Shown here piece after piece: positions 1-12,652 of a DNA stretch of 64,000 bases. The number at the start of each line of letters is the position of its first letter. The first letter of the stretch is position 1. This DNA is from Marsupella aquatica (lineage: Eukaryota > Marchantiophyta): the NCBI GenBank assembly GCA_973895155.1, contig OZ316892.1, forward strand, positions 26,040,001-26,104,000. The letters run 5' to 3'. The translations under genes and the position numbers were made by a program. The notes under the pieces were generated by a model. It was not told the origin of the DNA. It saw nothing but the letters and a program-made list of their open reading frames with translations, and made no database searches.

Positions 1-611
1 TATTGTATCTTGCAGACGACTCTCCAGAACGCCCTCGTGCATGAGGAGGCATTGTGGGTTCGAGACGAGAGATCGCATACGGCACTGTAACGTATTGCCT
101 TCTCTAGTTCGCTCAGCTGGGTCTCATGATTGAATCTTATATATAGAGCCCATAACCACATTCAATTCAGCTGAGCTCCACAGCATTCAGGACTCAGGAG
201 AAGATTTTTTTCTAATTATTCCTCGTACCCCACATATGCACTGGAGAGTACGAGCACGTGAGATCGACAGCGAGAGCGATCGAAATGGAGACGGATATAT
301 TTGTGACACTGTCTCACCAGAGCGTCTTAAATGAATCAGGTTCTGATCGGGCACTGTCACAAAGTGCTCGGTGATCTGACCTTCGAAAGTGCAAAACTGC
401 CAATGCTAAAACAGCTGGGGTTGATCGATCGATCGATCTGAGTTGGTAGGGACGAATTGGCTTCTCGGGTCCATACCATTACATTCCTTCTCAGTTGTAC
501 AGTGACGTAAGGGATGTTCGAGGACACACTGCAATTAATTACGTTGGTCTCTCCCGAAGTGCATAACTGCAATCCTATGGCGTACATGGGTGACGATAGC
601 AATAAATTATT
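1..611. other. Intergenic, no gene recognised
   Basis: I see no supported coding exon on either strand. The longest reading frames are short, lack recognisable motifs and carry no plausible splice sites. A small GATC-rich tract occurs near 421-438. It may be flanking sequence of a gene to the left of the window. Confidence 0.5.
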
Positions 612-985
612 TTGAGTAGTTTAGAAGTTCCATGTGGGGATAAAAGTGTTTTTCTGAGGGGGTACCTTGGTGGGTTCTATTATTATTTTGAGTAGACCGT
701 TAGTAATTTCATGTGGGCATAAATGTCTGCTTTTCTTGGGAGTACCTTGCTGAGAACTTGCATTTAAGTAGGTTAGTACTTTCATGTGGCGAAAAGTGTA
801 TAATTTTCTACATTGTCTAGGGGTACCTTGGTGAGTGGCATTTAAGGGCGCTAAGTTTCATATGGGGTAAACTGTGTGTAATTACCTACTAGAAGTACCA
901 TGGTGACTGAGTTGCCCTGAACTGGTTAGTTATTTGTGGGGATATCAGTGTAAGTTTGTAGGGGGTACATTGCATGCCGGAGAGT
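612..985. repeat. Degenerate minisatellite, about five units of 70-90 bp
   Basis: A motif close to GGTACCTTGGTGAG recurs near 662, 750, 822, 894 and 963. Each copy is preceded by a variant of TTTCATGTGGGGATAAA and spaced 88, 72, 72 and 69 bases from the next. Units have diverged by substitutions and small indels, so this is an old tandem array. No coding function is apparent. Confidence 0.7.
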
Positions 986-3016
986 TGCATTTATTGACTG
1001 GTTTTAGTAGGGAATCACTGAAGTAGCCTAGGCAGCCGGGAGCCCAGTGCCCATGAGTTACTCAGCATTGACAATAATATTATTAGTGATGTTGAGTGTG
1101 GGTGGTGTTGAGCATATGAGTGTGAGACCTGAAAATTGGATTTCAAGGAGTGTGCAAGCTGCCAGGAGAGTGATGGGTTGAATTGGGCGTGAAAAAGGTG
1201 CATTGTGACATGTTTAGGTCCATCTTATAGTTGATTAAGAAACAATGTCAACATAACCCAACAGCCAGGCAAGCTCTCCACTAGATGGGGCACTAGACTA
1301 TCCGCTAGACTAACATTTTTGTAAGCAGACCATGAGAAGGAAAGAATAAGATGTTTAAAGATGGCCCAACCGCCATGCGCAGCATTAAGAAATTAAGTCT
1401 GGATCTCAGAAATAAGATCCCTTACCTTTCCCGCACATTAGTTTAATTTGTGCAGTAGTTTTTGTTCATCACTACAAGTGGTCCTACAAATTTAAATGAA
1501 GGTGCTACATGGGTAAAACTGACGTTACATATTTCCAGTAGTTTGTGGGTTTGACACTTTGGCCTTGTCCTCTTTTGGTTTGGATTTCTTGATTAATATA
1601 TGGTAATTTATTAAATAGTAAACTACACATACCCTTGAGACAAAGAAAGAGAATTTATTACAGGAAGCTTGTAGCTTGAAGGAAATATAAGGGAATCAAT
1701 TCAAAGTTAGTCGTTACTTTGCTTGAATGGCATGTGAAGAAACACCCCACCTACTGAACATAGTTTCAGGCCCTGTTTCAGGCAAGTTTAATTTGACTTA
1801 GTTATTGACATTAACATCATTGTCAACAAAATAATTGCAAGTTACTTAGTTATTATTAAGTACCCAAAGTTGTAAGGGAATTTACTTTACTCATAGTAAG
1901 TGCTAACCTAGCTTAGAATTAAGTCTACTTTACCTTAATTACTTTTCTCATAGTAAGTACAAACCTTAGACTTAACTTTACCTTACCTTACTTTATTCAT
2001 AGTAAGCACCTCAGAATATTAAGTACTCATAGTGTAGATTTTCTCTTGTGAGCTTGTTGTGCTTTACATTCCATAATTCTCTGTCAAATAATACTTCACT
2101 TGGATAGACCCTAAATTTTTCTTCTTTTGTCCTTTGAGAAAGAAGTTTGCTTTGAGTGTCAGCCAGTCAACTCCCTGGTGTGAATTGTTTCCTTGGTTTA
2201 TGAGTCATTGTGTTGCTTGCTCCCCCCTAACTTTTGCGGGGCTTATAAACATAAAAATATATTTATGACTAAACTAAGCTCATTTAGGTTTTTTACCATT
2301 CATTGAGAGAACTACTTGAGGCCATATGAGAAACATGTGAAACACTCAATCTACTCAAAGTTTCATCTATGATGAAGCGCGCAATGAGGCTAGATAAGGT
2401 ATATTTAAGGACTTAAATGTACGTACTTTACATTTTATCATTTTAATTATATAAACTCTAAAAATATGGTTAGAGTAACTATGTCAAAGGGAACGAGTAT
2501 TGGGAGAATGAAACCAAGCTATCCATCAAAAGTGCTCTGGCCAGGTACAAAACATCTAGATGACAAAAGTGGTGACAGAGTTTACTTAGTGAGTGAGTGG
2601 GAAAAATATTTGGACAAAAGTGATGATTTGGTTACTATAGTGTACTTTTTGTACATAAATGTAAATAACAGTATTCAAGCATATATCTATATTTTAATGC
2701 AGTCCATGCAGGTTTGATTTATCCATCAAGGCTTCATGGACAACATATATGCAGGTCCATCTGGGCTTTAACTTCTGTAAAATAAGATAATATTCTTGCA
2801 TATATTAAGAATATTTTGTAATGTATACCCTTTTAAAGATTAAAATAGACCATCAAAAGTAAACCAAATAATATCCTAATCAGAGTATTTTCTTTATAAA
2901 ATACGGGTATTTAAACTAATCTTAATATCACATGCAGTAGTAAAAATATCCTCTTAGCTACCCCCTGAGAGGGTAGACTTAGTTTATATTTCATTATGGG
3001 AACAACTTTCCCTTAA
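986..3016. other. AT-rich intergenic DNA with a small tandem motif
   Basis: No gene is recognised here. Near 1888-2010 a motif like TTACTCATAGTAAGTGC recurs three times (about 1890, 1949 and 1998), which is a short decayed tandem array. The longest plus-strand frame (2466-2717) has no family features and an A/T-driven composition, so I do not call it. Confidence 0.5.
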
Positions 3017-3365
3017 TCATCTACACTATTCAATGTAATTAGTGCAAGTTACTCATACTAATTTGAGACATATATTTTTGGGCTCTACCCATGAATTAGT
3101 GTTACTCACTTGAATTTTGCTCACTAAGTCAGCGCCATGAATGATTTAATCTTATCCTTAGACTCAAGAGTGGATAAATAGTGGAAAAACACTATTTTGA
3201 AGATTTGACAAGAATTAATGTTATTTTAGACTCAAGATCACCAATTTTTCACTAACACTCTCAACAAAAGCCCGAACACAAGTGTGGAAGACCTATTTTG
3301 AAAATTTGACAAAAATCAATGTTACTTTGAACTCAAGACCCAAGATCACTTTTGGCGAGGCTAAC
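3017..3365 (+). repeat. Dispersed AT-rich repeat, copy 1 (inverted relative to 13.7-14.2 kb)
   Basis: This stretch contains ATGAATTAGTGTTACTCAC and two tandem segments built on 'ATTTTGAAGATTTGACAA ... AATGTTA ... GACTCAAGATCA'. The reverse complement of 13735-14160 has the same order of motifs: the ACACT(A/G)TTCAA(T/C)GTAATTAGTG segment, the CT(C/A)ACTCATGAATTAGTGTTA segment, then the ATTTTGAAAAAT and ACTCAAGATCA segments. It is therefore one repeat family present twice in opposite orientation, probably a non-autonomous transposon of unknown class. Confidence 0.5.
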
Positions 3366-3779
3366 TAAGTAAGGTGAACGGTCTACATTACAAGTATAGG
3401 ATGATTCCTTCAACCTCCCTCAAGCCTTATTTTGACCCATGCCAGTTCATATGTTCATTCCATATTCCCAAATGTTAGTCCCAGCAAGGCTACTCTACTA
3501 GGTCAGGCTACTCTACTAGGTCAAATATGGTAATTTGGTATCCTTAGTTATCAATCATTTAGAAACTTTGCTTGACAAGTTTCTGCTCTCACCTGGCCAT
3601 CTGCCCTATCACCCCAGGTTTTGTAGGGGGCAATTCATGTCACCCAACCCCTTCTTCTAGATGGACTTTCCCTATCTAGTAAGCCATCTGGAATGTGGTT
3701 GTATTATTCCCCACCACCCTATCTCGGGAAATAGGACTGAGTTTTGTGATCCTACCACTATTGACTTTACTTCACTTCA

Positions 3780-4082
3780 GAGAACAACAACTCTCACTAC
3801 ATTACATCTGCATTATAGTAACTCCCACCTGTATTACACCTGCATTACAGTAAACCAAGCATGTTATATACCTGCATTACAGTAAACCACACATGAAGTA
3901 CAACTGCATTACAGTAAGTTGCGCCTGTATTACATGCACCTTACAGTAATGTAGGTGCAATTTACAGTAATGAAGTTTAATTGCAATTCCACCTCCTCAC
4001 CCGTGCCTTACAGTAATGAAGGAGCCATTTATTGTAATGCAGTTGTACTACATGTGTGGTTTGCTCTCACTACATTATGTTA
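3780..4082. repeat. GCATTACAGTAA tandem array, block 1, with a foldback
   Basis: Variants of CCTGCATTACAGTAA are repeated every 15-30 bases. After about 3930 the motif appears inverted (TTACAGTAATG, TTATTGTAATGCAG). The segment at 3885-3918 and the one at 4028-4062 are near-perfect inverted copies centred on ACACATG(A/T)AGTACAACTGC, so this block could fold into a long imperfect hairpin. Confidence 0.65.
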
Positions 4083-4394
4083 GGGTTTCGACTCAACCTT
4101 GGCTAGGTTAACTAGAGTAAATTAATCAAAAATAATTAATATTACTTGGCTAGACTCTTCATGAAATGATAACTCTCTTTGTATCACATGGACAAAGAAC
4201 ACTTAGTGGAGAACTTTGTGTGAGAATGAGAGAGTTTGGACCATGGAACTATGGTGATATGTACTTTTTGTGTTCATAATGAAACTCTTGGTGCGGCCGT
4301 GGACGTAACCCTAACGAGGTGAACCATGTATCTTTGTGTCAGTGTACTAGAGTGCTATATGAATGATGATTATGAGACGTCATGCTATCCGTTT

Positions 4395-4662
4395 TGATCG
4401 TACACATTACACATGCAAGGTAGGTAAGTTACATGCAAGCAAGGTGGTTTACTCTCACCTACATTACACCTGCATTACAATTAATGTGCACATGCCTTAC
4501 ACACATTACAATAACTCACACCTATATTACAGTAAATCTCACCTGCCTTACAAACATTTTACAGTACCTGGCACCTCCATTACACACTCATTACAGTACC
4601 TCAGACCTGATATCTGCATTACAACTGCCTTACAACTGCATTACAACTGCCTTACAGTAACT
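4395..4662. repeat. GCATTACAGTAA tandem array, block 2
   Basis: A second run of the block-1 motif: CACCTGCATTACA, CACCTATATTACAGTAA, CACCTGCCTTACA, CACCTCCATTACA and so on, in one orientation. The open frame through it is a by-product of the repeat (Leu/Thr/Tyr/His-rich) and is not called as a gene. Confidence 0.65.
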
Positions 4663-5089
4663 GGAGAAATCACAGTCATACCTAGAGCCTCCGTAGGTAT
4701 GCTTTCCCGCGCAAGCGAGCTCGAGTTCGCACATGATTTCGATGCACAGAGCACTAGTACCACAGATGAATGGCAGTCATTCTCGAGACCTCGCAGATTT
4801 GCTTCGCAATCTCCCGGGAATTCCATCAGTCGAGCAGCTAGAAATCTCCAGCATTACTGACTTGCGCTCACTCCGTGTTTTTTTTCTTTCTTTTCCCTCG
4901 ATAGGTCGATTGATATTTGCAGTTCCCTCTGCAATTGAATCAGCTCTTGGTTCGATTAATTGATGATTGTTCTTTACAGAGACTGAGTTTGTGGGACCAA
5001 TTGAAGAGCGAGGTATCACACATCAGAGAGAGTGAGCGATATCGTCAAGGTTTCGGAGAACACTAGATTCCTTCTAGGCTTCTATCGAG

Positions 5090-8000
5090 ATGAAGAAGAG
5101 GCGATCGGAGCGAAAGCCGGTCGAATCTGTGACGGTGGTGAGTAATTGCTTGTCTTGTGGAGCTCTCGGTCTCATTCTCCCTCGTTTTACCGATGTGAGC
5201 GTGACTAGAATGTCCTCACGTGGCCGCTATTGGGGTTTTGTTGATTTGTAGCTCAGAGTTGCAGATGTAGTAGAATTGAGTGGATTTGTCAATTTGGTCT
5301 CAGTTGTTGCCGCTTCAAATTCCAATTCCACCTCGTCGCGGTTTTCTCATCGGAGCCCTGCACTTGATTAAGATATGTCTTTTATCGTTGCTTGTCGATG
5401 TCCGTCACGTCCGCTCAAGATCGGTCGTAGTTTTAAATTGTCAACCAAAACGTTCCTCCTCGGATAGATTTCTCCTATGGTTAGATTTCCTCAAAGTTTC
5501 TCTCCCGTTGCCAAATTACTGAGCGTTCTTTTTCCCATTATTCCTTCTAGCACTTTAGCTTTCATTCAGACCTGTCCACTGCCTCATATGGATATCTTAA
5601 TAGACTTGTAAATCAATAAAGTAAAACTCATCCACATTCTTATATATTGTTGATTCGCGTCTTCTGCTCGAAGGAAGCTTCTAAGAGTTCCTTTTTTTGT
5701 TTGGGTTAGTGTTTTGTTGGCTTGTCCTGTAGACATTTTCATTATAGAGGATGGTTTCATCATTTGCTGCTGTACGATTCACTGTAACTGGAAGTCATTT
5801 TGGAATTTCCCAGACAACTCAGCAATTTGTTTCATGCATTGTGGTAGTTTGGAAGGAAAGTGCTCTACTTGCTTCTCTGAATTAAGGCTTGTCTGGTGTT
5901 GCAGCGCTACACACGGAACAGAACTCGGCAGCAACAACATGAGGTGCTTCCATGCTTACACTGTCCTCATCATGCAGTCCCCTGAGAGCATATTCGTCAT
6001 GGACAGACTTTGAACCGAACCTAGTTGTCATTGGTTCTTTTCAGTCCAAACGGCAGCCTTTCTAAGAAACGGTCGAAATTCCTGTAGGTAGGAATAACCC
6101 TGATGGGATTGTATGAGGAATGAATTGCTGTACACCGAGACCCAATAGGGCAGTGGCACCGTAAGACACAAAGCGGGTTAGTCAGCAGTAGTTCCTCTGG
6201 ATTGTTTTCGGAATTTCCTTTCCTTTAGTGCAAGAAATTACCTCATCGGTCTAGTCCTTTGGGTAAGCCTGAAACAAAGATGACCGTTAGTGTAAAATGG
6301 TGAATTCAGGAACCGGCGAAGTCCAGGGATGATCCCTTGCTTCTTCTGAAGGAGTATCCTTTCGGCAGCTCATGCCCTGAAGTACGTCGCAATCCCGACA
6401 TTCAATCCAGGGAGATGGATCCTTCACTCGAGGAAACTCTACTGGCTTTTTCGGACGCACATGGCGGACGAGATCTGGAAGACATTGAGGAAGACAGTAT
6501 CCCAGAAGAATGTCTGCTTATAGACAAGGATTCTTCCCTATAAGCATGTGTCAATGTGCAGACATTTATCATTTAGATACAACTTCATTATACGATTGAA
6601 TGTCAAAGGCCTTCGGTTTTAACTCCGAGTTATCCAGCAAATTCTGTCTTCGTTTCCTTAACTCTTGAATCTTAAACAGAGCTTACATTTCTTGAGGCAA
6701 CTTATGCTAGGTGTGGTGTAAGAGCTGACGCAAGTATTCCTACACAGTTATGTCAACCTCTTATCTTGTCATTGCATTTCCAAAGTTTTGCTTGTTAAAT
6801 ATCTTCTTTGGAGTGACCAGAACAAATACTTTTGGCTTCTGAATCAGAGTTCTTGGTGTTTATTATTGACTGCTTTCTTTTGTAGCGGAGAAGGTGTCAG
6901 AAGTCCCAATCTCACACTCTTGCCCTGACAGGAAGATATTCGAGGAAATATTTCGTATCGTCCAGGAAAGTCAGTCTGGGGAGCTGACTTCCCTGAGTTT
7001 TCTACTGCTCAAAGATCTGGAAAAGGTTTGTGACAAACATGTAGGAATTCACGTGTCATCATCCAGCAAATATGTGCTCCTTGACATGGTCGTATACGGT
7101 AGTGTGTTGCCTTGCTAAGCACTAGGTTTCGTTACATTTAACGAGATGAAAGGGTTTAAGCGATCTACCCCCGGGATTATAGTCTCCGATACCGTATTCC
7201 CATGGATCATAATCGTCGATATTCTTTTCGAAAGTCATGCTGATGATTTCAGGCGTGTGTTGTGGCAGCGTCACCCTCGAGTAGCTATTGCCACAGAGGA
7301 AGCTGATGGATCTTCTGGCCAATCAATACAGAGAATTGATATTGATCGGAGGGTATGACATTTATTATGCTTTGTGATTCGGTTTGCAGTCTGCATTGTT
7401 CGTTAAAAGTTTCTGATCCACTAAAATCTGCCTTTTTCTGATTGATTAGGTCTGGTCACCAATTGAATCTCTTATTGAGGAGTTCGCATGTACAGACAGG
7501 ATGGTGCCAGTAATTTCAGCAGAAGAATCGATTCCATTGGTAGGTGAAAGCCGGCCTTATAAGAGAGGTTCTAGACATTGTATTTCATATCTATTGCATG
7601 TCCGCAATGCCTTCTGGGAAACTCTTCCCCTCCTCGTTGGGTTTTGCTGGCGACTGACGAATTTTCTTCCCCCGCTAGGTCTACCAAGTCCATATCGCAC
7701 GTAACGTTTGCTGATTCACTTCCTTCATCAACTCTAATGTGTGATAACCCTAATGAAATTTGGACGATTTCACTCCTTTTGGGGCTCTATTCTTTTCTTT
7801 TGTGATGGTTTTTGGGGGATGGGCGGATGCGGTGGACTGTTCTACATTTTCTCCCACAAGATCAAGATCGATAAATCACTTTCTAAAGCTTTTTTCGTGA
7901 CAGAGCCTTGCGTTTCTTGTGCCTGCAGAATCTCTTGACACTCGTTGACACCATTGCGGGCACTATATATAAAGAAGAAAGTCAGCCTGCGAATTGTGCG

Positions 8001-11000
8001 TCGCCTACTGCACTTAATTCTCAAGATGGCGTAAAGGTTGGTGTCAACTGTTGTCGTGGACATTACTGTCAATTTCTTCTCGGTATCTCGTTATTACTCC
8101 TATCAGGTGTCAAAGAACTCTACATTTCGTCGATATTGCTTGCTAATCCAACTGTGTATCCTCCTTATCCAGTTTTCTGGTCGACAATAAAGTGAAACAA
8201 TTCAGGCTAGGCTATCATGCCGTGATAAAAGGAAGCACTCAAACAGGCCGTCTTACTTCCTCTACAATATTAAATCTCATGTAGGGAAAATTGCTTGGGC
8301 TAACTTTTTTCTTGCGTTTTAGATGGCGGGGCAGTTCTTAATGCTTCAACACTTGGTCGGCTTGATTCAGAATGACCTGAGTTGTTGTTTGCAAGTATAT
8401 GAAGGTGAACTTTTAGCAGGGCTACATGAAAGGATTGTCTGGCTGCCATGAGTTTAGGGTTTAGGGTTTAGGACATGAAAGGATTGTTTGGCTGCCATCA
8501 GTTTAGGGTTTAGGGTTCTGAATCACGCTATTCTTCTCGAGCTTTTGATTCATCTTCTTTTACGGACACTTCAAGAGGTGGATAGGAGCCTCTTATGGCC
8601 TATGTCTTAGGATCTGGTGTGATTTCTTTCATTTACACATGCAGAAAGTATGGATCAAGTTGCAGTGAAGAAATCCTCTCTCTACAGGCTCTTATGTGTG
8701 AGTGTTGTTAACGGATGCAAAAATTCTCAGACTAGGGTTGATGATGATTAGGTCTGCGTTCATTAAACTCATTTCTTTTTATATCTTTGAAAGCAGCTTG
8801 TAGACAAACTGACTTCCAAAAATAAGTTAAAGTTCTTCCTTAATAGATTTGGGGAGCATTTTGGTTGATACGTGCAATATCCATTCATGTTTTAGGTGCT
8901 TCCTGCGGATGCCAGAAATAATTTCTTGTCAAACCTGGTCTTCCTCGTGAAACCAAACGGCCAGCATATCCAAACGGATGAAGAGGTTCTGAATGGCAAG
9001 GAAGGTGATCATTGCCTGACTAGCGAAAGGGAGTCGGAGGCAAGCAACAAGCGTGGGTTGTTACCGTCCGGAAGTGATTTTAGCCATTTGGCTCACAGAC
9101 TCTTGCTCATGGTGCACTTTTCTCTCCTAAGTTTGGGTTTTGAAGTGAAATTCAAGTAAGCTAATTGTTTGGGTAGTATGAGGACCGTTAAATGGTTATT
9201 GCATGTTGGGATCGTTGTAATACGTTCTTGCACGAGATATGCTAAATAGTGAGCTTATGTGCCCATCGGAAATCCCCGTCGCTTTTGCAATCGAAGAAGA
9301 AGAGGTCCTAAGGAAGGTCTTGAAGAGTTACTTTTCTCTTTAGCTGTTTCACACTTCTAGAAAATTGAGCTAGAGCATCCCTGACTGGACTTGAGCTGCT
9401 TCTTCCTTCTTGTAGGTAACTAATGAATTGATATAAACTGGCACAGGCGAGTAAGGCTCCACAGTTTAAATCAAAGTCAGTTAGTGTAAGCGATCTCTCT
9501 GGACTGATGATTGATGGGTTGTTCTTTGTCACAGATTATGGAAATTGATCATGCAACCAAAACCTGGAACCCTGTTAGTGCTAGGTCTATCCGGAGGGGC
9601 AGGTAACGATTTCACGAAGGGTTGACTTCAATTGGGGGTGAATCATTACCAAATTAATTTTACAGGACTTGCTGTTATAAACAGGAAATATCCACCGAGC
9701 ATGCTATAGTGTGATAGGCCGCATAATTATATTAATTTAGAGGCTTACTGGTAACATTTTGGTCACATTTGTCTCCAAGGTATCGTACTAAAACGAACGG
9801 AATCACGATATTTAGTTTTGCTATGCTGTTTTACCATACTGTACTATACCAAGGCAAACCTCCATTGCAACTTCAGCTTTAGTGAACATTTGATACCAAC
9901 AATGAGACGAACCGGGGGTATAATATGAAATTGCATGAAGACAAGCATTTTTCTCTCGCTGTTGTATAGAGAATTCGAATTTCTTCAGAACTGTTCTTCT
10001 CCAGGCTTCGTTATTCTCAGAGTCTGTATTCAAGTCCTGATGGGGATTTGTAACTGCAGTTTCCCAGATGATCTCTTGAGTATCTTCAGTATTGCACGTC
10101 ATTTGGAGGCGTATTTGGAGGTATATACAAATAGCATATTGGATGCATTGCTCTGGTTGCAAGTTTTTCGAACATAAAACTGGTCCACAACGACCAGGCA
10201 ATATAGTGTATACATTGCTTACAAGTTGGAATTTGAAGTGTTGAACATTGTACTGGTTCTTCTTACAAGCTGTCCACTTAATGACCATGCATAACAAATT
10301 TGCTTCTTTAATTCCAATGCAGGCCTTAGATAGTCCTAGGACCAAGCTGAGATTTATAGTCGACTACTTTATTGCGAATGCCCCAGTGGTAGGTGACTTG
10401 AATCCCTTCGAATCTTGAATACAGACATTTGGTAATTGTATTGAAAGCAATTCAGATTTGGCTTTCAACTCATGCTTTCAGATTGAGTTTGAACGTGACG
10501 AGTGGACTGCACTGTTGTTGCTGATATGTGATAGTCCTTTGTGTGACAGGAGATGATTGTGAAGGGTTTAAAGGATAGTATTGGTAGGGAGACGTTTGAG
10601 AAACTCCTGGCATGCTTTGGAGAGGATAAGGCTAAGAAGTTTGTGCACAAGTTCGGCGAGGACGTCCTTCCAGTAGTGCTGGCACACGCTTTTCAGGTTA
10701 CATTGCTCATTACAGTACATGTTTATTTGAGCTGGTAAAACCCATGCTATCAATGCAGTTTTTAAGGTTGTTCAATTCATCTATTGTATCTCACCACGCC
10801 TTCAACAACATGTAGTCTGGTCCAGACTGTTATGGATCAGGTGAAAATGAGGTGTACACAAGATTTACTGTGGACCACACTAATTTCGCCAACGCTAAAA
10901 CCGCCCAGACTACTTCGCCATCCCAGACCATTCAATCAATCGACACAAATTTGGAACCGATACTAAATGTTATGATCGGTGTATTCATCCTTTCAGCAGA

Positions 11001-11765
11001 GCTCCGTGGTCATTTTCGTTCAAACCAAATTTTCTTAAGTAGGACCAGGTATTTGACAAGAAAAGGAAACGATTTGTTGAAATGATTATGGATAGAACTC
11101 GTTTGAAATGCTTGAGCTCAATTAGACTAGTACATTGATACTGATTGCGTTCTGGTCTTTGAACCCGGGAATGTCATTGACGGTTCTTTCATGGATCGCA
11201 GGCTTTTCTCATAATCCATATAGAAGCAGCTGCTGATGATCATGAGAATGAACGACAAGCAAAGCTTCTGCAAATGAGTCGGTCGTTGGTGGAAATATTA
11301 ACAGAACTACGAGAGCTTGAGTATGCAGCCTTCTCCCGATATGATTATTAAGTCCTCAAACCTGATATAAGCTTTTCGATTTCCCGTTAGAATGAGATGT
11401 AATCACTTTGTTACCTCTGATGATGCGAGGACATGAACTTGTCAAAGCTTTAATTCCATATCCTTGCATACGAAGGCCGTTTGAATATGAATATAGATAA
11501 AAGTAGCACGCTGTGTTTTTGCCGATCCCCTGTCGACGGATGTATAAACTTCAAAATTTGGAGTATTCTGGTTTTTGAACTTCATGGTGCATAGCTCGGA
11601 ACAACCTGTAGTTCGCTCTCATTGGCTGTGTTTTCTCAGTTTCCAAGTGAACGCGGGTGTCTGTTGATCTTTTATCTTGATATTCTGTACAGGAGGCAAA
11701 CAGAGATGCTCCCAGTCGCAGAGCAAGTAATTCAAATGGCAGAATCCATTCTAGTGTCCTCCTAA
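5090..11765 (+). CDS. SNI1: SNI1-like protein (SMC5/6-associated repressor), 15 exons
   Basis: Proposed exons: 5090-5137, 5905-5943, 6310-6496, 6886-7025, 7269-7352, 7450-7539, 7929-8036, 8323-8394, 8896-9111, 9535-9602, 10060-10120, 10323-10388, 10550-10696, 11202-11320, 11693-11765. Every junction is GT-AG, all phases agree, and the product is about 505 aa ending VSS-stop. Several blocks match Arabidopsis SNI1 (432 aa) as I remember it, in the same order: IFEEIFRIVQ, LLKDLEKRHPRVAIAT (versus LLTQLHQRFPWVYVSD), VWSPIESL, LLLMIMEIDHA (versus LLVMIMELDTS), DSPRTKLRFIVDYF, FGEDVLPVVLAHAF and the C-terminal EMLPVAEQV. In Arabidopsis, SNI1 represses systemic acquired resistance genes and acts as a nuclear subunit of the SMC5/6 DNA-repair complex. 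The N-terminus begins with a basic KKRRSERK run that could be a nuclear localisation signal. Exons 2 and 3 and the exact start are the least certain parts. Confidence 0.8.
8423..8518 (+). repeat. Interstitial TTTAGGG telomere-type motif in a 50-bp duplication
   Basis: Two copies of an approximately 50-base unit (CATGAAAGGATTGT(C/T)TGGCTGCCAT followed by two or three TTTAGGG repeats) lie inside intron 8 of the SNI1-like gene. TTTAGGG is the plant telomere unit, so this resembles a repair scar or a telo-box tract and does not look like a promoter element. Confidence 0.75.
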
Positions 11766-12560
11766 TTTCTGGAGAGGAAGGCTTTGTACATAAATGGGTG
11801 TGGCGATTTAAAAGTCAAATGAGAGCTCCTCGATTTTGTGGGATGATGTTCATTCTATTGAATAAATCTATCATGATTATGAGATCTCGGACAACAGTTT
11901 GATGACTCCTAAGTACATCTTAATGTTGTAGGCAATCTGAAAGTGCAATCTCTGGATATGGCTAGTTTTACATGTGGCTGGAGATCGTTCCCATTCTTCT
12001 CTTGTACTAAGAAGCATCGATGAAGGCCAAGAACGTCCCGAAATGGTCGAGCTAGGTAGTTTTAAGTTAGTCCTCCGACTGGCCACTTCGGATGCATTCT
12101 TACAGTGGACGTAAAAATCATTATGACTAGAGTGCATCTGTGAAATTGTGGAGATCTGCTTGAATCAGGGAATGGCATCCAACAGGCCTCAGTTTTAGTC
12201 ACAATCGAACCACCTCCAGGGGTGGCCAAGGCTCACTTTTAGACGAGTATAGAAGTTTTGCTCCAACCACTGGAGGTGGTGACTAAATTTCTGTCCATTT
12301 GATTCCAATTAGGTGCAGGATGTGTGATGTGATTGAGACACATGCATTCAGTGGGCCCTTTGGGCGGTAAAGAGAATTGATGGTCGCCACCTTAACCCAA
12401 TTAGTATAATTTTGCCGAAGTCTGATTACCTTTCTCAGATTTTGCACATCGAATCTCCTTGCATCTTTTGTCCTTGATGTTATGCCCATTGAATTGCACC
12501 ATATCTGGTCCTTTGCGGGAAACCAGAGTTGGGCCGGGCAATAGGACCCTGTAGGAGTGC
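11766..12560. other. Intergenic, with a short inverted repeat
   Basis: This is the 3' flank of the SNI1-like gene. An imperfect inverted repeat pairs TTTAGTCAC...ACCACCTCCAG (12193-12222) with CTGGAGGTGGTGACTAAA (about 12269-12286). A 103-codon minus-strand frame (12283-12594) shows no recognised domain and runs into repeat DNA, so it is not called as a gene. Confidence 0.4.
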
Positions 12561-12565
12561 CGGAG

Positions 12566-12652
12566 TGCACCCCATTATAAGAAAATGAAGTCATGGGGCA
12601 GGAGGGTGGGGAGGACTAAGCAACTACACTAGTGCACCCCATTATAAGAAAA
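12566..12652. repeat. 21-bp direct repeat pair flanking a dispersed G-rich motif
   Basis: GTGCACCCCATTATAAGAAA occurs at about 12566 and again at about 12632. Between the copies lies a module containing CATGGGGCAGGAGGGTGGGG, which recurs at 13711-13738 and 14269-14312. The second copy abuts the Helitron-like terminus at 12653. Confidence 0.7.

Noticed and set aside
12283-12594. 103-codon minus-strand frame between SNI1 and the Helitron-like end
   Set aside because: No recognised domain, runs into repeat DNA, and no splice context supports it.
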